A stretch of 64,000 bases of DNA. It comes from Paenibacillus sp. 32352 (GTDB lineage: Bacteria; Bacillota; Bacilli; Paenibacillales; NBRC-103111). The stretch spans positions 1 through 64,000 of the forward strand of contig NZ_MZNT01000010.1 of NCBI RefSeq assembly GCF_002042965.1, read 5' to 3'. Positions 15,719-23,764 of this stretch are shown in pieces. A program made the translations under genes and the position numbers. Below the pieces are notes generated by a model. It had not been told where the DNA came from. It ran no database searches and saw only the letters and a program-made list of their open reading frames with translations. Every line of letters starts with the position of its first letter. The stretch's first letter is position 1.

Positions 15719-16807
15719 TTATAGCCCCAGCCAGGCCGCCACGAACACCAGAATGAGCACAGGTTTGCGAAACCATCCGATTCCACGGTTCCAGCCGGTT
15801 GCAAGCAGCGGTCCAGCAAGCTGACGGGACCCGATTTGCAGGACATACAGGATGCCGAGCCACGCAAGCCAACCGCCGGATGCATACAAAAGCAGTGAGA
15901 TCATTCGGAATGAATGATCCAGCTGCAGCTGCCCGATCAATCCTGACGAACCCGTGCCCCAGGCAAGCCCGAGCAATGCGGAGACAGCCCTCCCGCTGCT
16001 CTTTGAAGCCTTGGTCCACCGGTACACCAACATGGCGCCAAGTCCAATAAGCACGGCATCATGCAGCCATGCAGCAGGTACCTTCGAAGCCAGCTTATCG
16101 GCTGCCGTAAGGCCGATCAAGCTGTACAACGAGGCCGTGGAGACCAAAGCAAACGTTTCTTTGACAGATCTCCCAGAAGCTGCGATACACAACAGGATAA
16201 GCCAGGCGAATAGACTGCGAATTGTATGCTGTGCTCCGTACGCCATGTAAGTCCCTAGCTGCCCCGGATGAAACTTCGCATTGCCGTCCGGCATATAACG
16301 GACCGCTTCCGAATCCTTCTCCACAACCCAATGTCCGGCAAGCTCATGGCCTTCCTTGTACAGCTGAATGTAGTTCTGATGCCCGGCATCCAGGTCATGA
16401 ATAAACAGCTTGTAGCGTATCGTAACATTGCCGATGGACATGGGGGAATGAAAGGCAAGCACGATGCGCACAACGGAATCCTCCGTCTGCTTCTGAACAG
16501 CCGTCTGGACGCTAACCACTTCCGCTTCCATTCGCTGTTCATTATTGAACAGCACAAGATGCTCCAGCACATAAACGCTGATAGCTTCTTTATGCGCTTC
16601 AAGCTCCGCATCCTCCAACGATTGATCGCCGTTCGTATCGTACTGCAGCAGCATTGGAAACGGCAGCAGAAGCTCATAAACTATGGTGTTCTCCTTCATA
16701 GTGACATAGGAGTACCCGTTATTGTAGTTATGCGCCTGAACGCTCAAGCAGGACAAGCAGAGCACAATCGCGAAGCCAACCATACTAGCGATGAAGCGGC
16801 GGCTCAC
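15719..16807 (-). CDS. secreted-domain membrane protein with EF-hand-like loop, HupE partner
   Basis: A 362-residue protein. A signal peptide covers residues 1-25 (ending VQAHN). An extracellular domain of about 175 residues includes DTNGDQSLEDAEL near 57-69, which has the calcium-binding loop spacing of an EF hand. A membrane domain follows from about residue 195 with five to six helices. In several bacteria an EF-hand-bearing outer domain is fused to a HupE-like membrane domain; here this protein and the HupE-like one encoded next look like a split version of that arrangement. It may sense or collect a metal outside the cell. The function is otherwise unknown. Confidence 0.72.
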   Translation of the reverse strand: MSRRFIASMVGFAIVLCLSCLSVQAHNYNNGYSYVTMKENTIVYELLLPFPMLLQYDTNGDQSLEDAELEAHKEAISVYVLEHLVLFNNEQRMEAEVVSVQTAVQKQTEDSVVRIVLAFHSPMSIGNVTIRYKLFIHDLDAGHQNYIQLYKEGHELAGHWVVEKDSEAVRYMPDGNAKFHPGQLGTYMAYGAQHTIRSLFAWLILLCIAASGRSVKETFALVSTASLYSLIGLTAADKLASKVPAAWLHDAVLIGLGAMLVYRWTKASKSSGRAVSALLGLAWGTGSSGLIGQLQLDHSFRMISLLLYASGGWLAWLGILYVLQIGSRQLAGPLLATGWNRGIGWFRKPVLILVFVAAWLGL

Positions 16808-16882
16808 TGGGCACCTACCTTTCTTTTGGCATCCCGCTGCCTTATCCCTAGATAGATCAATAACCTGACGGCAAACGGGAAA

Positions 16883-16920
16883 CGGCGTTTACCCCGGCCT
16901 CCAGCCATGGATAAACGCCG
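16883..16920 (-). terminator. possible terminator after the sugar ABC operon
   Basis: A 9-bp stem CGGCGTTTA/TAAACGCCG (16883-16891 with 16912-16920) has a 20-base loop. On the minus strand it is followed only by a weak TTTCCCGTTT. It lies just after the stop at 16930. Confidence 0.45.
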
Positions 16921-16929
16921 CTCGCGTAC

Positions 16930-17940
16930 TCATCCCATAATCTCGCTCATCGCGACGGATGCTTTTCTTTTGACGGATTCATATGCCGCCAGTGCAACGG
17001 CTGCAGACCGCATGCCGTCGTCGCCGCTGATCGGCACGGAGCCGTTTGCTTTAATCGTCCGGACAAAATCCTTCAGCATATAGGCATCCATCCGATCGCC
17101 CCAATGGCTCCACTGGGCCTTGCCTGCATCGTTATTGTACACTTCGTTCTTCTGCCCGAACGCATCCACGCTGATCGTTCCGTTCGTTCCGATAATCTCC
17201 ATCGTCACGTCGCCCCAGAACGGGAACGACTTGCTGCGCGACCAGCTTGTGTCAAGGACTGCAACAGCTCCGTTCGTGAACGTCACATGTACCATCCCGG
17301 CATCCTCGACGGGCAGCTCGTGAAACAGCGTCCCCATCTCGGCATATACCCGGTCCGGCTCGCTGCCCAGAAACCAGCGCATCAGGTCCATCACATGGAC
17401 CGTGTGATCCAGCACCGCACCGCCGCCGGACAAGGCGGGATCTACGAACCAGCTCCCCGGCATCGAGCCGCGGTTCGTACCTTTGATCGCGACAATCTCT
17501 CCGATATCTCCACGGTCGACGGCCTCCTTCGCTTCAACCACCGCAGGCAGATAGCGGCATGGGAAGGCGGTCATCAAGCGAACTCCGTTCTCTTCGCAAG
17601 CCCGGATCATCGCCTTCATCTCCTCCACCGTCGTTCCGAGCGGCTTCTCGCAAATGATATGCTTGCCGGCCTTGGCGGCAGCTAGGGTGATTCGGGCGTG
17701 ATGGACGTTCTCCGAGCAGATGACGACCGCATCCAGCTGCTCCATCGCGAGCAGATCCTGATAATCCTCGAAATACGGGATCCCGTACGAATCCAGTATA
17801 GGCTGTACTCTTGTCCTGCTCTCATCCGATATTCCTACGATGTCCACATCGGGCATCGATACCAGCTCACGGAAGTAGCTGCGCCCATGGGAATGGGCAA
17901 AGCTGATCATCCCTATTTTCACTTTGTTCGGTTCAGACAT
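16930..17940 (-). CDS. Gfo/Idh/MocA family oxidoreductase (second)
   Basis: A 336-residue NAD(P)-dependent sugar oxidoreductase. The N-terminal Rossmann part opens IGMISFAHSHGRSY, where the usual GxGxxG is altered to a histidine-containing SFAHSHG, a variant seen in part of this family. The conserved CEKPLGTT near residue 97 supplies the EKP lysine. The C-terminal alpha/beta domain has GGAVLDHTVHVMDLMRWF with the catalytic-region histidines near 176. GGGAGGAG lies six bases ahead of the ATG, which overlaps the previous gene by eight bases. It is the last gene of the importer operon and probably oxidises or epimerises the imported sugar. Confidence 0.88.
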   Translation of the reverse strand: MSEPNKVKIGMISFAHSHGRSYFRELVSMPDVDIVGISDESRTRVQPILDSYGIPYFEDYQDLLAMEQLDAVVICSENVHHARITLAAAKAGKHIICEKPLGTTVEEMKAMIRACEENGVRLMTAFPCRYLPAVVEAKEAVDRGDIGEIVAIKGTNRGSMPGSWFVDPALSGGGAVLDHTVHVMDLMRWFLGSEPDRVYAEMGTLFHELPVEDAGMVHVTFTNGAVAVLDTSWSRSKSFPFWGDVTMEIIGTNGTISVDAFGQKNEVYNNDAGKAQWSHWGDRMDAYMLKDFVRTIKANGSVPISGDDGMRSAAVALAAYESVKRKASVAMSEIMG

Positions 17941-18952
17941 GCGGCACTCCTCCCTTCAAGCCATGTGCGTCCGTATCCAGCCGGACAGGCTGGCCCGTCT
18001 GAGCCGAAGCCATGGCGGCAAAAGCAATCTCCATAGCCTTATACGCATCCCCTGTGCTCACGACAGGCTCCGAACCGTTACGCAGGCATTCGGCAAAATG
18101 CTCCAATTCATAATAATAGGGGTCGTGGTAGGCCGGGCTCTTCGGCACCGCGACACGAGGGCGTTCCTCGTCTGACGAACGCGCTGTATGTACCCGCAGG
18201 GAAACCGCATCATCCGAATGAAACCGGAGGATGCCCTTGGTCCCGGCGAATTCGACCGCCGTCGTGAACGGGCCGGGATATCCCCAGTATCCCTCCAGAT
18301 TCGCAATGGCGCCGTTCTTGTACCGCAGCGTTACCAGCGCGTAATCCAATGCTTCCGTCGTGCGTTTCATCGCGAACACCGACTCCGCCTCTCCGAAGAC
18401 GCTGCGCATATAGTCGATATCATGAATCAGCAGATCGAGAATAACGCCCCCGCTTTTCTCCTCATCGTAATACCAGGACTTCGCACGTCCCGGATGGCCT
18501 CCGATCCGCTTCGTATGCATGACGCCCGGGTCGCCGATAATACCTGCCCGCACCTTGGCGGCCAAATCCTTATAGCTTGGGAAAAACCTCACCACATGGG
18601 CGATAAACAGCCTGACATTGTTAAGCCTGCATGCTGCTATCATTTCCTCCGCATCCTTTAGGGACGGCGCAATTGGCTTCTCACACACAACGTGAACTCC
18701 TGCCTGCGCAGCCATCAGCACAAGCGACTTATGCAGGTGGGTCGGCACACAGACGCTGACGATATCCGGCTGTTCTGCCGCCAGCATATCCTCGAAGCTC
18801 GTATATGCTTTCGTACCGTTCGCTAGCGCCGTTTTCTCCGCCAATTCCTTATCCATATCGCAAACTGCAGCTAATTCAACTCCGGGAACGGAGCTCCAAT
18901 TGCGCGCATGGGTTCTGCCCATAATTCCGCAACCTACTACAACGGCCTTCAT
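17933..18952 (-). CDS. Gfo/Idh/MocA family oxidoreductase (first)
   Basis: A 339-residue oxidoreductase with a classical Rossmann start VVVGCGIMGRTHARNW, the EKP motif in VCEKPIAPSL near residue 92 and GGVILDLLIHDIDYMRSVFG near 168. The start at 18952 is favoured over the ATG at 18970 because GGGGAG lies eight bases upstream; the earlier ATG overlaps the MBL gene's stop. It forms a tandem pair with the oxidoreductase at 16930-17940. Such pairs often carry out consecutive steps on one sugar (for example inositol or an aminosugar derivative), but the substrate is not evident. Confidence 0.9.
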   Translation of the reverse strand: MKAVVVGCGIMGRTHARNWSSVPGVELAAVCDMDKELAEKTALANGTKAYTSFEDMLAAEQPDIVSVCVPTHLHKSLVLMAAQAGVHVVCEKPIAPSLKDAEEMIAACRLNNVRLFIAHVVRFFPSYKDLAAKVRAGIIGDPGVMHTKRIGGHPGRAKSWYYDEEKSGGVILDLLIHDIDYMRSVFGEAESVFAMKRTTEALDYALVTLRYKNGAIANLEGYWGYPGPFTTAVEFAGTKGILRFHSDDAVSLRVHTARSSDEERPRVAVPKSPAYHDPYYYELEHFAECLRNGSEPVVSTGDAYKAMEIAFAAMASAQTGQPVRLDTDAHGLKGGVPHV

Positions 18953-18966
18953 CTTCTGTTCTCCCC

Positions 18967-20058
18967 TCATTTCTCATCCATTTGCGCTCCCGGCATGGCG
19001 GACTTGATAGGACGCTTGCCTTCACGCTCCGTTATGACGTTCATCGTTTGACCGTCAGATGTAATCAACACATTCCCGTGCATTCCTGTTGAATACGCCG
19101 TAATCCCTTTCTTCTTGTACCGCTCCATCAGATTCGGACTAACGAACAGATTTTGGCTCAGTACGGAAATCTTCGGACTCACGGTATTCAGAAATACTTC
19201 CGAGGAGGATGTCGATTCGTTGCCGTGATGAGGCGCATGCATCATATCGCTCTTCAGCTTCGGTTCTGCAGAGGAGCCGATGAGCTCCAGCTCCCGATGC
19301 TTATATATATCCGCCGTGAACAGGAACGATGTATCTTTGTACGTCAGCTTGAATACCAAAGCAAAATCATTAATTTCCGCTGCCGAGTACGATTTGATTG
19401 CATCCGGCAGCGCCCCCTTCGGCGGGCTCAGCACCTCGATGAATACGTCGCTGCCCAACTGGAAGGCAGAGCCTTCCTCAAGATAGGTCACCGGGATTTT
19501 CTTGGCGTTGACGGCTTCCATCGTACGGCGGTAGTAGCTTGAGTTGGTATAGGGAAAGTTCTCCATATAGAAGGCTTTCACTTCTTTACTGTTCACCACC
19601 GAGGCGAAGCCGCCGATATGGTCCGAATGCGGGTGGGTGTTCAAAGCTATATCAATGCTGTTAATCCCCAGCTTGTTCAAATAGTTCACTACCTGCTGAC
19701 CTGCATCATTGACTCCCGCATCAATGAGCATGGTTTTGCCGTCCGGCGACTGTATCACGATGCTGTCGCCCATCAGCACATCCCCGTCCAAATACAAATA
19801 CCGGACGGTCAGCAGCCCTTGGTGCCTCCCGGCGTCGAAGATCTCCGCAGTGCGCAGCTTGTCTGCAGGCGCCGTGCTTGGTGCCGCAGTGGATGCCTCC
19901 GCAGGCTCCGACGGCTGCACTGGCTTCCATTGGTGCCAGCCGACGGCAATAAGGGCGAGCAGCACCAGCGCCGCCCCGGCCAGCTCGAGCCGTCTGCGCC
20001 AACGGCTCTTGCTTCCGGGAGCATCGCCTTGATTCCCTCTAGGCTCCCGCTCCGTCAT
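18967..20058 (-). CDS. membrane-anchored MBL-fold hydrolase (ComEC C-terminal-like)
   Basis: A 363-residue protein with one N-terminal transmembrane anchor (residues 25-43) and a metallo-beta-lactamase fold domain facing outward. Metal motifs are NTHPHSDHIGGF near residue 145 (HxHxDH) and MHAPHHGNES near 275, the HHG motif seen in ComEC C-terminal domains and related hydrolases. A proline/alanine/threonine-rich linker joins anchor and enzyme. Its ATG overlaps the stop of the binding-lipoprotein gene (TAATG), so it is translated with the sugar importer. This class usually acts on nucleic acid or phosphodiester bonds, an odd role in a sugar operon. It may instead act on a phosphodiester-linked glycan or teichoic acid piece; this is a guess. 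Confidence 0.85.
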   Translation of the reverse strand: MTEREPRGNQGDAPGSKSRWRRRLELAGAALVLLALIAVGWHQWKPVQPSEPAEASTAAPSTAPADKLRTAEIFDAGRHQGLLTVRYLYLDGDVLMGDSIVIQSPDGKTMLIDAGVNDAGQQVVNYLNKLGINSIDIALNTHPHSDHIGGFASVVNSKEVKAFYMENFPYTNSSYYRRTMEAVNAKKIPVTYLEEGSAFQLGSDVFIEVLSPPKGALPDAIKSYSAAEINDFALVFKLTYKDTSFLFTADIYKHRELELIGSSAEPKLKSDMMHAPHHGNESTSSSEVFLNTVSPKISVLSQNLFVSPNLMERYKKKGITAYSTGMHGNVLITSDGQTMNVITEREGKRPIKSAMPGAQMDEK

Positions 20059-21686
20059 TATTTTTTACTGTACCTTTCGTAAGCGGCCTGGTACGTCTTC
20101 ATATATTGATCGAGACCCATTTTTTGTACCGTAGCCACATATTTGTCCCATTCATCGAACGATGCGGAGCCGTTAACGAACTTCGCTTCCATCTCGGTGA
20201 CATAAGACTGAATATCCTTGCCGATCGAGGACATCAATTCGGTTTCGATATCGGTGAAGTTGAAGTTGTTCCATATTTCCTTCACAGCATAAGGCTGGGC
20301 TTTTTTACCGGTGGCAAGCGCCTCAGGCAGCGTCTCGGAGCCCTTGAAATATTTCTCCTGCACATACCCCGGGTAGCTGCCCCCGAGCCATGTGAAGTAT
20401 TTGGCCAAAGCCTGGTCCTGCGTTAAGCCTTGAGGATTTTTGGTAATGTCCTCGACATACTCGAGCTTTCCGTCAGCCCCCTCCTTATATGTCACGTCCT
20501 TCTGGCCCATGAAGTAGAACTTCGCGCCTTCCTCGCTGTAGAAATAATCCATCCATCGCAGCGTAGCTTCCGGATTTTTGTTCTTGTTGGTGATCGCAAA
20601 TGCGCCGACATGGACCATAGGCACTTTGACATGAGAGTACAATTGATCGCCATGAGGCCCTTTCAGAGCGCCCAGACCGATATAATTTTTCTGATTCATC
20701 AGTGTAGCCGGATTCGGAATAACGGTGGAGCCGAGCACTCCCTTCTGTCCTTTGGCATAAAGCGCGCTGTCTTTTATCGTGAAGATTTCTTTGTCCAGCA
20801 GGCCTTCCGCGTACAGCTTGTTCACATATTGCAGCATTTCCTTATATTTCGGGTCGGTCTTCGTGAATCTCAGCTTGTTCGTGGCAGGATCAACGTCGAC
20901 ATAAGGATGTCCGAGTCCCCGGTTGCCAAGACCCCAGGCACCTTTCACCTGGTTGATCAGGTTGCCGATACCGGCGCTGCTGTATGGAATTTCATCGTGC
21001 TGACCGTTTCCGTTAAGATCCGTTTCTTTTACTTTCTTCAAATATTGGTAAAATTCCTCTGTCGTCTTGGGTTCTTCTATTCCCAGCTTATCCAGCCATT
21101 CCTTGTTGACCCACAGCGGAGTTCCGATCAGCATCGGCAGGAAGGTGGGATCATAGAACGAAGGAAGCGAATAAATATTGCCGTCCGGCATCGTCAGACC
21201 CTTTTTGATATCCGGATATTTCTCCATCAGTTTCTTGAAATTCGGCGCATATTGGTCGATCAGATCGTTCAGCTTGATGAAGACGCCCTGGCTTCCGTAT
21301 TTGGAGAGCTCCGCTGCGGATAGTCTGGCAGAATAGAAAGCGTCCGGGTAATCGCCGCCTGCGAGAACAAGATTTTTCTTCTCGGTTAAATTTTCGAAAG
21401 GAACGAGCTCGAATGCTACGTTGATGTTGGATTGTTTGGCATATTCCTTCCATACCAGCGTATCCTCGAACTTATTGCCGTTGGTAGGCGATTTCCCCGT
21501 AAAAAACTTCAACGACAGCGGCTCGTTCACAATCGGCATTCCGCTAGGATTCACGTTCTTGCCCGTACCGTCGGCACCCGGCTTCGCCGCACCGCCGTTG
21601 TCGGAATTCGAGGAGCAGGCTGCAAGCATCCCGCCCGCCATCGTCATAGTAAGCATTGAAGCGATCCACTTATTGCGTTTTTTCAT
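20058..21686 (-). CDS. LplA/YtcQ-type oligosaccharide-binding lipoprotein
   Basis: A 542-residue extracellular solute-binding protein of the long LplA type. It has a signal peptide with lipobox LAAC (cysteine near residue 24), an acidic/Gly/Ser tether, then the large two-domain body with LPSFYDPTFLPMLIGTPLWV near 172-191 and DLNGNGQHDEIPYS near 235, a calcium-binding-like loop common in this group. It delivers sugar to the two permeases encoded just upstream. It is 55 bases downstream of the YtcP-like permease gene. The ligand is likely an oligosaccharide. Confidence 0.93.
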   Translation of the reverse strand: MKKRNKWIASMLTMTMAGGMLAACSSNSDNGGAAKPGADGTGKNVNPSGMPIVNEPLSLKFFTGKSPTNGNKFEDTLVWKEYAKQSNINVAFELVPFENLTEKKNLVLAGGDYPDAFYSARLSAAELSKYGSQGVFIKLNDLIDQYAPNFKKLMEKYPDIKKGLTMPDGNIYSLPSFYDPTFLPMLIGTPLWVNKEWLDKLGIEEPKTTEEFYQYLKKVKETDLNGNGQHDEIPYSSAGIGNLINQVKGAWGLGNRGLGHPYVDVDPATNKLRFTKTDPKYKEMLQYVNKLYAEGLLDKEIFTIKDSALYAKGQKGVLGSTVIPNPATLMNQKNYIGLGALKGPHGDQLYSHVKVPMVHVGAFAITNKNKNPEATLRWMDYFYSEEGAKFYFMGQKDVTYKEGADGKLEYVEDITKNPQGLTQDQALAKYFTWLGGSYPGYVQEKYFKGSETLPEALATGKKAQPYAVKEIWNNFNFTDIETELMSSIGKDIQSYVTEMEAKFVNGSASFDEWDKYVATVQKMGLDQYMKTYQAAYERYSKK

Positions 21687-21741
21687 ATCCAGTTCCTCCT
21701 CGGATCATTCCATTTTCATTATAGCGTAATCTTCTATCAAG

Positions 21742-22623
21742 CTAGCCTTTTATGGCCCCGACCATGATGCCCTTGACAAAATATTTTTGCAAAAACGGAT
21801 ACAGCAGCAGCACCGGAAGGTTCGCTACGATAACCGCCGCATACTTGATCGCCTCCGCATCCATGACGCTCTTGGCGAGTGTGGAATCGCTTACGTCCAC
21901 CATCTCCTGCATCTGCCCCTGCACCAGAATTTCCCGCAGGATGAGCTGTAGCGGATATTTGGCCCGGTCTGTCAAATAGATCAGCGCATTAAAGTACGCG
22001 TTCCAGTGCCCTACGCTGTAGAACAGCACCATAACGGCAAGGATCGGCGCCGATAGCGGCAGCACGATGCGGACGAGCGTCTGCATATTCGAACAGCCGT
22101 CGATGGAAGCGGATTCCTGAATTTCATTCGGAATACTGTTCTGAAAGAAGGTCCGCATAATGACGATGTTCCACACAGACACGGCGGAAGGAATGACCAA
22201 GGCCCAGAAGGTGTTCAGCATCCCGAGCTTCTTAATGAGCAAATACGTAGGAATCATGCCTCCGCTGAAAAACATCGTAAACAGAATGAGCGCGGTAAAT
22301 ACATTGCGTCCGTAAAAGTCCTTGCGGGACAACGGATACGCAGCCGCCACCGTCATGACCAGATTGATCGCCGTTCCTACCAGCGTATAGGCAATCGTGT
22401 TCGTGTAGCCGGATAAAATTTCTTTATTTTGAAAGATGCGCTCGTACCCTACCATCGTAAGCCCTTTGGGCCACAGCCATACTTCTCCCCGGATCACCAT
22501 CTCCGGACTGCTTATCGAAGCAACCAGTACGAAGACCAGAGGGTACAGAACGGATGCCGTCACTAAGGCCAGAATGATATAAATGAGTATCTCGATCCCT
22601 TTATCTGCCCGGCTTTCGAGCAT
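21742..22623 (-). CDS. carbohydrate ABC permease (YtcP type)
   Basis: A 293-residue inner-membrane permease with six helices. The cytoplasmic loop for ATPase contact is IQESASIDGCSNMQTLVRIV near residue 180, an EAA-type motif. The ATG at 22623 follows AAGGGGGAGACTGTA, a better site than the start further upstream that would overlap the LplB-like gene. It forms the heterodimeric channel with the permease encoded upstream. No ATPase is encoded in the operon; this importer class usually shares a general MsmX-type ATPase. Confidence 0.94.
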   Translation of the reverse strand: MLESRADKGIEILIYIILALVTASVLYPLVFVLVASISSPEMVIRGEVWLWPKGLTMVGYERIFQNKEILSGYTNTIAYTLVGTAINLVMTVAAAYPLSRKDFYGRNVFTALILFTMFFSGGMIPTYLLIKKLGMLNTFWALVIPSAVSVWNIVIMRTFFQNSIPNEIQESASIDGCSNMQTLVRIVLPLSAPILAVMVLFYSVGHWNAYFNALIYLTDRAKYPLQLILREILVQGQMQEMVDVSDSTLAKSVMDAEAIKYAAVIVANLPVLLLYPFLQKYFVKGIMVGAIKG

Positions 22624-22639
22624 TACAGTCTCCCCCTTC

Positions 22640-23545
22640 CTACCATAGACTCGTTTCACTTACTTTGCGCGCGATCCGGTTCACCGACAGCAGCAGCACG
22701 AAATTGACGACCGAATTGAACAGGCCGACTGCCGAGGAATAGCTGAACTCAGCCCCTAGAATACCGCTTCGGTAGACGTTCGTGGATATGACATCGGATG
22801 CGGACATATTCAGCGAATTTTGCATCAGGAATACTTTTTCAAATCCAACTCCGAGGATCGAGCCTACGTTCAGGATCAGCAGAATCACGACCGTCGGCAT
22901 AATGCCCGGCAGATTAATATGCCAAATGCGCTGCAGCCGGCTGGCTCCGTCCATTCTTGCAGCTTCATGAAGCTGCGGATCGATTCCGGACAAGGCGGCC
23001 AAATAAATAATGGAGCTCCAGCCCATCTGCTGCCACACACCCGATAACACGTAGACCGTCTTGAACCAGGCCGGATCGGTCAGGAATGCAATCGGTTCTC
23101 CTCCGAACCATTGGATCAGCAGGTTGATCATCCCGCTCTCCGGCGCAAGAAACATCATGATCATCCCGACCGCAACGACGGTCGATAAGAAATGCGGCGC
23201 GTACGTTACCGTTTGAATAAACCGGCGGTACAGGCTTGAGCGCACTTCATTAATCATAAGCGCCAGAAGAATAGGTACGGGAAAGCCGACCAGGAGCTGG
23301 TACAAGCCGATGCCCAGCGTATTTTTCATAATCCGCCAAAAGTAGAAGCTCGAGAAAAAGCGTTCAAAATGCTTGAACCCGACCCACGGACTCCCCCATA
23401 TTCCTTTGGTTGCAATGAAATCCTTGAAAGCAATCTGGACCCCATACATGGGCACATATTCGAATACGATAAAGAAAATCAGGACCGGCAGGAACAGCAG
23501 ATACAAGTCCGCATTTCTTCGTATTCGTTTGATCGCTGTATTCAT
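22640..23545 (-). CDS. carbohydrate ABC permease (LplB type)
   Basis: A 301-residue permease with six helices. FEYVPMYGVQIAFKDF near residue 28-43 is typical of LplB/YteP proteins, and the EAA loop is LHEAARMDGASRLQRIWHI near 190. The ATG at 23545 is preferred to the GTG two codons earlier because AAGGAAGGTG is then at correct spacing. It is the first gene of the operon running to 16930. The divergent AraC regulator at 23765 probably controls it. Confidence 0.94.
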   Translation of the reverse strand: MNTAIKRIRRNADLYLLFLPVLIFFIVFEYVPMYGVQIAFKDFIATKGIWGSPWVGFKHFERFFSSFYFWRIMKNTLGIGLYQLLVGFPVPILLALMINEVRSSLYRRFIQTVTYAPHFLSTVVAVGMIMMFLAPESGMINLLIQWFGGEPIAFLTDPAWFKTVYVLSGVWQQMGWSSIIYLAALSGIDPQLHEAARMDGASRLQRIWHINLPGIMPTVVILLILNVGSILGVGFEKVFLMQNSLNMSASDVISTNVYRSGILGAEFSYSSAVGLFNSVVNFVLLLSVNRIARKVSETSLW

Positions 23546-23764
23546 GGTCACCTTCCTTTCTGCGTTACACGCTCTTGGTGTTCTTGTTCCTGCTTCGGAT
23601 CATACGACGACTTGCGGCGTCTTGCCTATTGTCTTTTCTTTGGTTTTCCGGCTTTACCTTGGTTTCTAAAAAAGTGATAAGAATCTAAAATTTTGTTCCT
23701 TCCCTGTTGGAACCGCATCTTGTAAGATAAAGAAACAGCCAAAGTTGTCAAAGGGGTCACTCGA

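Noticed and set aside
20430-21323. 297-codon plus-strand frame opposite the LplA-type gene
   Set aside because: Shadow of the binding-protein gene; no promoter or ribosome site.
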